Shown here: piece by piece, positions 33,805 to 39,913 of the stretch | Layout of the letters: every line of letters starts with the position of its first letter | Position numbering within the stretch: position 1 is the first letter of the stretch | Assembly: GCA_017542345.1 (NCBI GenBank) | Contig: JAFXXI010000001.1 | Coordinates: 1 to 39,913, forward strand | Length of the DNA stretch: 39,913 bases | Origin: Bacteroidales bacterium | GTDB taxonomy: Bacteria; Bacteroidota; Bacteroidia; Bacteroidales; P3 | Direction of reading: 5' to 3' | Translations under genes and position numbers: made by a program | Notes under the pieces: model-generated | Database searches by the model: none | What the model was told of the DNA's origin: nothing | What the model saw: only the letters and a program-made list of their open reading frames with translations

Positions 33805-34875
33805 ATGAAAAACATAATAAAGATATTTGCAGTAGTTGCGATTCTGACGGCGATGTCGGCCCAGTCTGCCATGGCTGGTAATGACGAGCGCCGCGGAACA
33901 GCCGGTGCTTCCGAGTTGCTCATCAACCCGTGGGCACGCAGCATGGGCTGGGGTGGTGTCAATGTCGCCAATGTGCGCGGTCTCGACGCCATGTTCAACA
34001 ACGTGGCTGGTCTTGCTTTTGTCAAGAACATTGAGGTCTCTTACAGCAACACCATCCTCTATGGTGGCAAGAGTGGCTTGAGTAGCGGCGCCGCTGTCAA
34101 CGCCTTCGGCCTTGGAGTCCGTGTCTTCGAGTCGGGTGTGCTGGGTGTCTATGTGATGACCATGAATTTTGGCGAACTCCCCATCACTACCTATGACAGT
34201 CCCGAACCTATCAACGGCACCTTCTCGCCCAGCTATATGAACATCAACGTAGCCTACTCGCACAGTTTCACCAATACCATCCATGGTGGTGTGGTCTTCA
34301 AGCTGGCCAACGAAACCACCGACAACATCTCCGGCTCCGGCTTCGCCATCGATGCCGGTATCCAGTATGTCACCGGTGAGAACGATGAGTTGAAGTTCGG
34401 TATCTCCCTCAAGAACTGGGGCCCCTCGATGAAGTTTGGCGGCACGGGTCACTCCCTCACGATGACCAATAATGCCGGCAAGCCCTTCACCGTCGAGACA
34501 CGTGCCGCCGAGATGGAGCTCCCCACCTGCCTCAACATCGGTCTGGCCTACGACTTCCTCTTCGATAAGTGGGATCAGCGCTTGACCATTGCGGCTGACT
34601 TTACCTCCAACGCCTTCCTGCGCGACAACTATGTCCTGGGTCTCGAGTACGGTTTGCTCAACATGTTCCAGCTCCGTTGTGGCTACATCCTGCAGGCAGG
34701 TCTCTGGTCCGGTGACGTCGCTACCGCCAACAGCGGTATCTGCGCTGGTGGCTCGGTCGACATTCCCTTCAGCAAGAAGGAGGACAACAACATAGGCCTC
34801 ACCATCGACTACTCCTATCGCACTGCTTCGCCGCTCAAGGGCACCCACGCCATTGGCGCCACGTTCCGCTTCTAA
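33805..34875 (+). CDS. PorV/PorQ family outer-membrane barrel
   Basis: A 356-aa FadL-like beta barrel of the PorV/PorQ family, with a signal peptide (residues 1-24) and the family beginning ASELLINPWARSMGWGGVNV, then MFNNVAGLAFVKNIEVSYS. Regular amphipathic strands follow and the protein ends in Phe (GATFRF), the outer-membrane barrel signal. PorV (LptO) is the T9SS shuttle that binds cargo C-terminal domains and carries them from the SprA translocon to the attachment complex; PorQ binds PorZ. This one is encoded 33 nt after a large protein with a T9SS-like C-terminal region, so it may be a dedicated carrier for it (inference). Other T9SS core genes are not in the window. A strong terminator follows. 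Confidence 0.88.
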   Translation: MKNIIKIFAVVAILTAMSAQSAMAGNDERRGTAGASELLINPWARSMGWGGVNVANVRGLDAMFNNVAGLAFVKNIEVSYSNTILYGGKSGLSSGAAVNAFGLGVRVFESGVLGVYVMTMNFGELPITTYDSPEPINGTFSPSYMNINVAYSHSFTNTIHGGVVFKLANETTDNISGSGFAIDAGIQYVTGENDELKFGISLKNWGPSMKFGGTGHSLTMTNNAGKPFTVETRAAEMELPTCLNIGLAYDFLFDKWDQRLTIAADFTSNAFLRDNYVLGLEYGLLNMFQLRCGYILQAGLWSGDVATANSGICAGGSVDIPFSKKEDNNIGLTIDYSYRTASPLKGTHAIGATFRF

Positions 34876-34902
34876 CGACAGAACAAACATAATCCATTAT
34901 TG

Positions 34903-34938
34903 GGAAAGGCTTTACACCCAAAGCCTTTCCTACTTTTT
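34903..34938 (+). terminator. Intrinsic terminator after the PorV-family gene
   Basis: A perfect 11-bp stem (GGAAAGGCTTT at 34903-34913 with AAAGCCTTTCC at 34920-34930), 6-nt loop and a T run (34934-34938). It ends the series starting at secDF and separates it from greA. Confidence 0.9.
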
Positions 34939-34963
34939 AAACTCCTGAATAAAACCCATCAAT

Positions 34964-35437
34964 ATGGCAGAAATCAAATACTATAGTGAAGAAGGCCTCC
35001 AGAAACTGAAGGACGAACTGCATCAACTCATCGCCATCGAGCGTCCTGCTGCCTCGGCGGCCATCGCTGAGGCTCGCGACAAAGGCGACCTCTCCGAAAA
35101 TGCCGAGTATGATGCCGCCAAGGAGGCTCAGGGCCACCTCGAGGCACGCATCTCCAAACTTCAGGAACTCGTGGCCAATGCCCGTCTGCTCGACGAAAGC
35201 AAGATAGACACCTCCAAGGTGCTCCTGCTCTCCATCATCACAATTCGGAACACCAAGAACACAATGGTGCAGAAGTATACCATCGTGCCCGAGAGCGAAG
35301 CCAACCTCAAGCAAGGCAAGATCAGCATTACTTCGCCCTTTGCCTCGGCTTTCCTGGGCCACAAGGTGGGCGATGTGGTCGAGGTCAACGTGCCTGCCGG
35401 CAAGATGACTTTCGAGCTGGTGAAAATCGAACGCTAA
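34964..35437 (+). CDS. greA: Transcription elongation factor GreA
   Basis: GreA rescues backtracked RNA polymerase by stimulating transcript cleavage. The 157-aa protein has the N-terminal coiled coil with the acidic tip motif ARDKGDLSENAEYDAAKEAQ and the C-terminal FKBP-like domain (ISITSPFASAFLGHKVGDVV). Full length. The ATG at 34964 follows the terminator by 25 nt, too short a gap for a full standard promoter downstream of it; no clear TAnnTTTG is seen there, so some read-through or a promoter overlapping the terminator is possible. The HIT gene follows after 19 nt. Confidence 0.97.
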   Translation: MAEIKYYSEEGLQKLKDELHQLIAIERPAASAAIAEARDKGDLSENAEYDAAKEAQGHLEARISKLQELVANARLLDESKIDTSKVLLLSIITIRNTKNTMVQKYTIVPESEANLKQGKISITSPFASAFLGHKVGDVVEVNVPAGKMTFELVKIER

Positions 35438-35456
35438 CCTTCAAACACCCTCCGCT

Positions 35457-35846
35457 ATGACCATTTTCAGCAAGATTGTCGCAGGCGAGATTCCCTGCCA
35501 CAAGGTCTTTGAGACTGAGCACTGCTTGGCTTTCCTCGATATCAACCCTGTCGTGCGCGGCCATGTGCTCTGCATCCCCAAGAAAGAGGTCGACTACATC
35601 TTCGACCTTGACGATGCCACCTTCACCGAGCTGCACCTCTTTGCCAAGCGCGTTGCCAAAGGGCTCAAGAAGGTCTGTCCCTGCATCAAGGTCGGCGAGG
35701 CTGTGGTGGGCATCGACGTGCCCCACGTCCACATCCACCTCATGCCGCTCAACCGTCCTGGCGACCTCAACTTCTCCCACCATGTCGAGATGACCTCCGA
35801 CGAGCTCGCTTCCCTGGCCGCCGAAATCGGTGCCGCCATCGAATAA
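35457..35846 (+). CDS. HIT family nucleotide hydrolase
   Basis: A 129-aa histidine-triad protein of the HinT type, which hydrolyses nucleoside phosphoramidates and AMP-lysine-like adducts. The triad is intact: PHVHIHLMP near residues 90-98 (His-x-His-x-His). Other family marks are FSKIVAGEIPCHKVFE at the start, AFLDINPVVRGHVLCIPKK, and YIFDLDD. Physiological substrate unknown. It lies 19 nt after greA and is probably cotranscribed with it. Confidence 0.95.
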   Translation: MTIFSKIVAGEIPCHKVFETEHCLAFLDINPVVRGHVLCIPKKEVDYIFDLDDATFTELHLFAKRVAKGLKKVCPCIKVGEAVVGIDVPHVHIHLMPLNRPGDLNFSHHVEMTSDELASLAAEIGAAIE

Positions 35847-35855
35847 TACTGATTT

Positions 35856-35921
35856 TACTGGCAATAAACTTTCTTAACAAATGTTAAAATGGCGATTTTT
35901 TGAAAAAATATTTTGCCAGTA
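35856..35921. repeat. 9-bp inverted repeat overlapping the rpsO promoter
   Basis: TACTGGCAA (35856-35864) and TTGCCAGTA (35913-35921) form a perfect 9-bp inverted repeat 48 nt apart. The right arm contains the rpsO -33 TTTG. It could be a paired operator or chance; the sequence between is AT-rich. Confidence 0.45.
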
Positions 35922-35942
35922 TAGAAAATAGTCGTAATTTTG
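35912..35942 (+). promoter_or_regulatory. rpsO promoter (Bacteroidota type)
   Basis: TTTG (35912-35915), 19-nt spacer and TAATTTTG (35935-35942) match the consensus. The leader to the rpsO ATG is about 42 nt and A-rich. Confidence 0.75.
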
Positions 35943-35991
35943 CAGCCGTAAACGAGAACGAAAAAGTAGACAAAAACAAATGTAACACGTT

Positions 35992-36261
35992 ATGTATCTG
36001 ACAAAAGAAAAGAAAGAAGAGATTTTCGCCCAATACGGAAAGTCGGCCAAGGACACTGGTAGCACCGAGGGACAGATAGCCATCTTCACCTATCGCATCC
36101 AGCACCTTACCGAGCTGATGAAGCAGCACAAGAAAGACCAAGTCAGCGAGCGCGCCCTGGTGATGCTCGTCGGCAAGCGTCGCAAAATGCTGGACTACCT
36201 GAAGGAGACTGACATCGAGCGCTACCGCGCCATCGTCAAACAGCTTGGCCTGCGTAAGTAA
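35992..36261 (+). CDS. rpsO: 30S ribosomal protein S15
   Basis: Primary 16S rRNA-binding protein of the small-subunit platform. The 89-aa product is full length with the S15 signature: GSTEGQIAIFTYRIQHLTEL, HKKDQVSERALVMLVGKRRK and MLDYLKETDIERYRAIVKQL. Single-gene transcript with its own promoter and terminator. pnp, its neighbour in many bacteria, is absent; a surface-protein gene follows instead. In E. coli S15 represses its own translation through its leader; I see no obvious matching structure here. Confidence 0.98.
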   Translation: MYLTKEKKEEIFAQYGKSAKDTGSTEGQIAIFTYRIQHLTELMKQHKKDQVSERALVMLVGKRRKMLDYLKETDIERYRAIVKQLGLRK

Positions 36262-36324
36262 CCGCGCAGCAAGTTGCTCGAAAAAATGGGAAAATAGTTT
36301 TTCATATTTATTTGGTTATGGTTG

Positions 36325-36359
36325 GGATTGCCCGGAGTTCTTCTGGGCAGTCCTTTTTT
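36325..36359 (+). terminator. rpsO terminator
   Basis: GGATTGCCC (36325-36333) pairs with GGGCAGTCC (36345-36353), with one T-G wobble, and is followed by six T. The right arm plus T run recurs alone at 39407-39424 after the next gene. Confidence 0.8.
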
Positions 36360-36361
36360 AT
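36345..36361 (+). repeat. Direct repeat flanking the 996-aa surface gene, left copy
   Basis: GGGCAGTCC plus six T and AT; the same sequence with seven T is at 39407-39424. The left copy is the right arm of a complete rpsO terminator. Confidence 0.75.
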
Positions 36362-36411
36362 AGGCAATATTTTCCCCTTCTTGCCGTTGTTATATAAAGT
36401 GTTGGCGTGGT

Positions 36412-39402
36412 ATGTCGAATATTGTCCATAGGCTTTTTGTGCTGCTGATGTTGCTGTCGGCCGCCGTGGGGGTGCGGGGACAATTCGACACATGCATCAC
36501 TTTCGCAGAACTTCCATCCTCCTATCCGCAAATTCTTCCGCCAGGGTGGACCTCTGTCAGGGGTGGCGATTTTTCCGGAGGTTTTGTTCGTGATGCATAT
36601 GGTACATCTACTTCCGGAAATATGACGCCAGGTTATATCTTTATTAGTAGCAACCATGACGTCTATGTCTCTATGCCTTACATTGCGATTGATTTCAGTA
36701 GTGGCACCTATTTGCAGTATTGGGCTAGTAATGGTTGCAATCTCGAGGTGGGAACCATGACCGACCCCTACGACCATTCGACATTCCATCTCCTGGAGGG
36801 TGTGCCCGATTGTCAAGGGAATGCTTGGGAACAGTATACCATTAACCTTTCAAGAGCACCTTTCGGTGACCATTATATTACTTTTCATAAAGTTAATGTG
36901 GGCCATTATGCGAAGCTGGACGATATACGAGTGACGACTACTGGTTGTTTGGTGGGGAACTTCCGAGCGACCAACCTCGCTATGGAGAGGTATGAAAATA
37001 CACACTTGATCTATTTCCCCGGGTGCGACACGGTGGTGCCTCCTGTGACATTCTCATGGGATGTCGTCGGAAATCCCAGTGTGCAAATTTTGGTAGCTGA
37101 TTCCATAGGGCAGCAGTTGCTGTACCAAGATGTCACAGGGATGAATACCTTTTCAATACAGTTGGAAGAAGACGAATTTTACTATGTGTCATTGTTCGGT
37201 GGCTGCGACTCTTTAAGTAATATTTGTAATCCTTCGTATTCCAAGATTTATTGGCTAAAACTTACTCGTATTGGCTGCGACACCGACGATTGTGTTGATA
37301 CACGAATGCTGCATTCCACCAAGGCGACGCCATATTATGGCACTTATGGGGATCCTTATGCCCATAGGGTTGTCGTCGATTTTGGGCCCAGTTCGCAAGA
37401 AAGCCGTCACACGGTGAATACAGACACCTCGATGCGCGACCCCATAGTCACTGCCCTGCGCGTCATACCGGAAGGGGAGGATTACTCTGTGCGATTAGGG
37501 AATTGGGGGATAGGAAGTAAGGCCGAGGCCATGCAGTACGACATTCCTGTCGACACCACGCAGTACGACATGCTCATTCTCAAGTATGCCGCTGTCATGC
37601 AAGACCCCGACCATAATCCAACTGATCAGCCCCGTTTTCGCATCGAGATGCTTGACGCGGCAGGCAACCTGATTGCTCCTGCATCTTGCAATTCCTACGA
37701 CTTTGTAGCCAACGCCAGCTTGGGCTGGAACGCCATCACCTATCATAATACTACAGTGCTGTGGAAAGATTGGACCGTTGTGGGTATAGACCTCTCGGGC
37801 TATCACGGTCAATCTGTCAGACTGCGACTCACCACCTACGATTGTAAACCGGGGGCCCATTTCGGCTATGCCTACTACACCCTCTCCTGCGCGCAGAAGA
37901 CCATCAACTTCCTGTCGTGTTCCAACGGCGACAGCAACCGCGTCGAAGCGCCCGATGGTTTCACCTACCGTTGGTCGCGCGACGACAACGACTCGGTTAT
38001 AGGTACCGAGCGCGCAATCACGCTGCCCATCGACAACCACTACTACTATTGCTCCCTTGGGTTTATTGGCGACACCTCGTGCTCGGTGACGTTGAGCGTG
38101 CTGTCGCGTCTGGTGGCGCCGGTGGCCGATTTCGACTACTCGGTGCAGCGCGATAGCTGCCGTTTTAAGGTAGAATTCATCGACCACAGCCACTTTGTCG
38201 ACGACTCCACGGCGCAGTGCGACAATGCCTGGTGGGACTTCGGTGCTTTCGGAACCTCCACCTCGCACGCCCCTGTGGTGTTCTACCCCGATACAGGCAC
38301 CTATCTGGTGAGACTTTTCAGCAGCCTCCCGGGCGACGGCTGCGTCGATAGCATCGAGCGCTATGTCGTGCTCTCCTATCCCATTGATACGGTCGACACC
38401 GCCATCTGCCAGGCGGAGCACTTCGCCGTCGGCGACACCGCTTTCTCGGTGACAGGTACCTATCAGGCCATGTCGGGGTGCGACACCCTGGTGACGCTGC
38501 ACCTCACGGTAAGAGACACCTCGCTGATTGATACCGTCGCTGTGGCGTGCCACAGCCTTCTCTATCGCGACAGCTCGATGCTGACCTCCGGAGTATACGA
38601 CTTTGTCTATACCAACAATGTGGGGTGCGATAGCACCTATCGGCTGCACCTCACGGTGAACCCCGTCTACGACACAACGAGCACACTTTCCTTCTGTGCA
38701 GGCCATCCCTATGTCTACCTTGGGGTCGACTATGGCGGTCCTGTGGCGTTCGACACCCTCTTCGCCACCACAGCGGGGTGCGACTCTCTGGTGCATGTTG
38801 CGCTGGTCACCCTCGACAGCACCTTCCTCATCCGCGCCCTCCACAGCATCGACCGGCAGCATTGGTCCGATACGGTGCCCATAGCCTTCTGCCGCAACCA
38901 GACGCTCTATGTCGTCGACTCCACCCACAGCGCTGTGACCTGGCAATGGACCCTTCTCGATGCCGCTTCCCAGCTGGCCGAGACCTCTAGCACCCCGACG
39001 ATGGAGTTCTCTCCGGGGGTAGGCGACAGCATTGGAACCTACAGCTTGGCCCTCGAGGTCGCCAGCCCGGGCGGCTGCCACGACTCGCTGCTGTGGCCTG
39101 TGCTGGTGTTCCCCGTGCCCGAGGCCGAATTCGGCTGGGAGCCCTACGACCCCGTCGACATAGCTCCCGAGGTGACGCTGAAAAACCTGTCGCAACCCGA
39201 AAGTTGCCAATCTCTCAACGAATTGTGGATCTACAATTCCTGGGGCGACCTGGTGTTCCATGCCACCAACATCAGGGAGCACGAACAGTTCTGGGACCCC
39301 AACGAGCGTGCCTGTCCCGACGGCACCTACTACTACCGTTTCCTGGGCCGCAGCAGCCACGGTGTGGTTCGCCGCAACGGCGTCATCGAAGTGGTCCGCT
39401 GA
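36412..39402 (+). CDS. Secreted multidomain surface protein with shortened T9SS type B C-terminal domain
   Basis: A 996-aa exported protein with a signal peptide (residues 1-24, ending GVRGQ). An N-terminal beta-sandwich of a carbohydrate-binding or MAM-like kind spans about 25-180. A second related beta-rich region follows (about 300-500), then a PKD-like domain at about 573-640 (DFDYSVQRDSCRFKVEFIDH; PDTGTYLVRLFSS). Three 50-residue Cys repeats (about 660-805) and another PKD-like part come next. The last 63 residues (NELWIYNSWGDLVFH, FWDPNERACPDGTYYYRF, RRNGVIEVVR) match the end of the gliding-motility/T9SS type B sorting domain. The normal first half of that domain, with its TPNGDGxND motif, is missing: the protein jumps from VTLKNLSQPESC to QSLNELWIY near 39205-39213. 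Type B domains route cargo out via T9SS. AT-richer codons in the first third differ from the rest. Confidence 0.85.
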   Translation: MSNIVHRLFVLLMLLSAAVGVRGQFDTCITFAELPSSYPQILPPGWTSVRGGDFSGGFVRDAYGTSTSGNMTPGYIFISSNHDVYVSMPYIAIDFSSGTYLQYWASNGCNLEVGTMTDPYDHSTFHLLEGVPDCQGNAWEQYTINLSRAPFGDHYITFHKVNVGHYAKLDDIRVTTTGCLVGNFRATNLAMERYENTHLIYFPGCDTVVPPVTFSWDVVGNPSVQILVADSIGQQLLYQDVTGMNTFSIQLEEDEFYYVSLFGGCDSLSNICNPSYSKIYWLKLTRIGCDTDDCVDTRMLHSTKATPYYGTYGDPYAHRVVVDFGPSSQESRHTVNTDTSMRDPIVTALRVIPEGEDYSVRLGNWGIGSKAEAMQYDIPVDTTQYDMLILKYAAVMQDPDHNPTDQPRFRIEMLDAAGNLIAPASCNSYDFVANASLGWNAITYHNTTVLWKDWTVVGIDLSGYHGQSVRLRLTTYDCKPGAHFGYAYYTLSCAQKTINFLSCSNGDSNRVEAPDGFTYRWSRDDNDSVIGTERAITLPIDNHYYYCSLGFIGDTSCSVTLSVLSRLVAPVADFDYSVQRDSCRFKVEFIDHSHFVDDSTAQCDNAWWDFGAFGTSTSHAPVVFYPDTGTYLVRLFSSLPGDGCVDSIERYVVLSYPIDTVDTAICQAEHFAVGDTAFSVTGTYQAMSGCDTLVTLHLTVRDTSLIDTVAVACHSLLYRDSSMLTSGVYDFVYTNNVGCDSTYRLHLTVNPVYDTTSTLSFCAGHPYVYLGVDYGGPVAFDTLFATTAGCDSLVHVALVTLDSTFLIRALHSIDRQHWSDTVPIAFCRNQTLYVVDSTHSAVTWQWTLLDAASQLAETSSTPTMEFSPGVGDSIGTYSLALEVASPGGCHDSLLWPVLVFPVPEAEFGWEPYDPVDIAPEVTLKNLSQPESCQSLNELWIYNSWGDLVFHATNIREHEQFWDPNERACPDGTYYYRFLGRSSHGVVRRNGVIEVVR
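38386..38823 (+). repeat. Three roughly 50-residue Cys repeats inside the surface protein
   Basis: The DNA motif GGGGTGCGA recurs at 38475, 38622 and 38775 (spacing 147 and 153 bp). It encodes GCDTLVTLHLTV, GCDSTYRLHLTV and GCDSLVHVALVT. Each unit has a first Cys about 25-35 residues earlier, so one disulfide per unit is plausible. Confidence 0.75.
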
Positions 39403-39406
39403 GACA

Positions 39407-39424
39407 GGGCAGTCCTTTTTTTAT
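39407..39424 (+). repeat. Direct repeat flanking the 996-aa surface gene, right copy (orphan terminator arm)
   Basis: GGGCAGTCC, seven T and AT, 4 nt after the stop codon. It repeats 36345-36361, but no complementary left arm lies upstream, so it cannot form the same terminator hairpin. Confidence 0.75.
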
Positions 39425-39559
39425 GCCATAGGGTGTCCTTTCACTACGGCTCGCGTGCAACCCGACACGCTGCGCAATCATTCCGGCATTTTGACGTTAA
39501 TATATTACTCCTGCAGCAGTGCAGGCACAATTATAGAATTTGCATAAAACAACAATACG

Positions 39560-39691
39560 ATGAAAAAAACATTATTAGTCATTTTTGCGGCGGCGATTGT
39601 TCTTGCCGGATGCAAGCAGAAAACAGTGTCAGCACAGGCGCAGGAACATGTGCAGAATGGCCGGGAGGCGACCGTTGCACATTCAAGATAA
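39560..39691 (+). CDS. Very short predicted lipoprotein
   Basis: Not recognised. A 43-aa frame starting at the ATG at 39560 with a good lipoprotein signal: MKKTLLVIFAAAIVLAGC, lipobox LAGC, Cys18. Only 25 residues follow (KQKTVSAQAQEHVQNGREA and a short tail) before the stop. Either a genuine mini-lipoprotein or the remains of a longer one cut by an early stop. The next gene starts 15 nt later, suggesting cotranscription. The 157 nt before it carry only weak signals: a small CTGCA/TGCAG hairpin at 39511-39524 and a near-consensus -7 (TAGAATTTG, 39534-39542). Confidence 0.55.
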   Translation: MKKTLLVIFAAAIVLAGCKQKTVSAQAQEHVQNGREATVAHSR

Positions 39692-39706
39692 CGAAAAAAA
39701 CACTTT

Positions 39707-39913
39707 ATGACTAAGTATCAAAATAGACCCAACCCCGACGAGGCTTTCCCAAATCCCAATCTCCCGCGCCTTTGCTTCATCAAGAACGTGGTGAAGAATC
39801 CTCGTATCATCATTGGCGACTATACCTACTATGATGATGTGGATGGTGCCGACCAGTTTGAGAAGCATGTCACTCATTTCTACGACTTCATAGGTGACCG
39901 GCTGATTATTGGC
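39707..39913 (+). CDS. Vat-like hexapeptide (XAT) acetyltransferase, 5' part (cut by window edge)
   Basis: The first 69 codons of a gene that runs off the right edge. The protein begins MTKYQNRPNPDEAFP and continues CFIKNVVKNPRIIIGDYTYY, then FEKHVTHFYDFIGDRLIIG. This matches the N-terminus of the xenobiotic acetyltransferase (XAT) group, such as Vat streptogramin A acetyltransferases and related chloramphenicol acetyltransferases (pattern FIK....NP.I.VGEYTYYDD, F......Y...GDKL.IG). XAT members fold as left-handed beta-helix trimers using acetyl-CoA. Many chromosomal members have no known resistance role, so antibiotic activity should not be assumed. The catalytic His region is beyond the window. 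Confidence 0.8.
   Translation, partial: MTKYQNRPNPDEAFPNPNLPRLCFIKNVVKNPRIIIGDYTYYDDVDGADQFEKHVTHFYDFIGDRLIIG

Noticed and set aside
33796-34890. 364-codon minus-strand frame opposite the PorV-family gene
   Set aside because: Crosses the start of the PorV-family gene and has no recognisable domain; the plus frame is clearly a barrel.
37495-39360. 621-codon minus-strand frame opposite the 996-aa surface gene
   Set aside because: Shadow of the GC-rich part of the plus-strand gene; the plus frame has a signal peptide, PKD and sorting-domain motifs.
39433-39714. 93-codon frame overlapping the mini-lipoprotein
   Set aside because: Its start lies in non-coding sequence with no signal; the other frame (39560-39691) has a clear lipoprotein signal.

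Overview
The window is a gene-dense stretch of a Bacteroidota chromosome, most likely order Bacteroidales. The evidence is the promoter grammar (TTTG, 19-20 nt, TAnnTTTG), the weak or absent Shine-Dalgarno signals, a fused SecDF, a DUF4301 protein, a TonB-dependent receptor, a PorV/PorQ-family barrel and surface proteins with type IX secretion (T9SS) C-terminal domains. The T9SS proteins argue for a Porphyromonas/Paludibacter-like or uncultured gut/rumen lineage rather than Bacteroides itself (inference).

Left part (1-16.4 kb): a minus-strand rimP-nusA-infB operon (infB cut by the window edge) diverges from hisS. hisS is translationally coupled to an unknown envelope protein. A minus-strand operon follows: lipoprotein with OmpA-like and TPR regions, pssA, queA, ComF. 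A second minus-strand operon is glmS, a MurU-like nucleotidyltransferase and an AddB-like nuclease. Upstream of glmS is a 369-nt intergenic region with an inverted array of 11-bp repeats, then two tandemly duplicated Cys-rich small lipoproteins.

Middle (16.4-21.4 kb): a DUF4301 gene is coupled to a transthyretin-like lipoprotein gene (minus strand). A plus-strand set follows: periplasmic cyclophilin, pheS, folB. radC is on the minus strand.

Right part (21.4-39.9 kb), all plus strand: secDF, a small membrane protein, a 1262-aa TonB-dependent receptor-like protein, a 1681-aa secreted surface protein and a PorV-family barrel lie head to tail with 20-39 nt gaps and no visible terminator until 34.9 kb. 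I read this as a candidate envelope export and surface-display operon, and as the most interesting part of the window. Then come greA, a HIT hydrolase, rpsO, a 996-aa surface protein whose T9SS type B domain appears to have lost its first half, a 43-aa lipoprotein and the start of a Vat-like hexapeptide acetyltransferase.

I found no tRNA, rRNA, CRISPR array, transposase or phage gene. Family names come from recognising motifs by eye; no database search was run.
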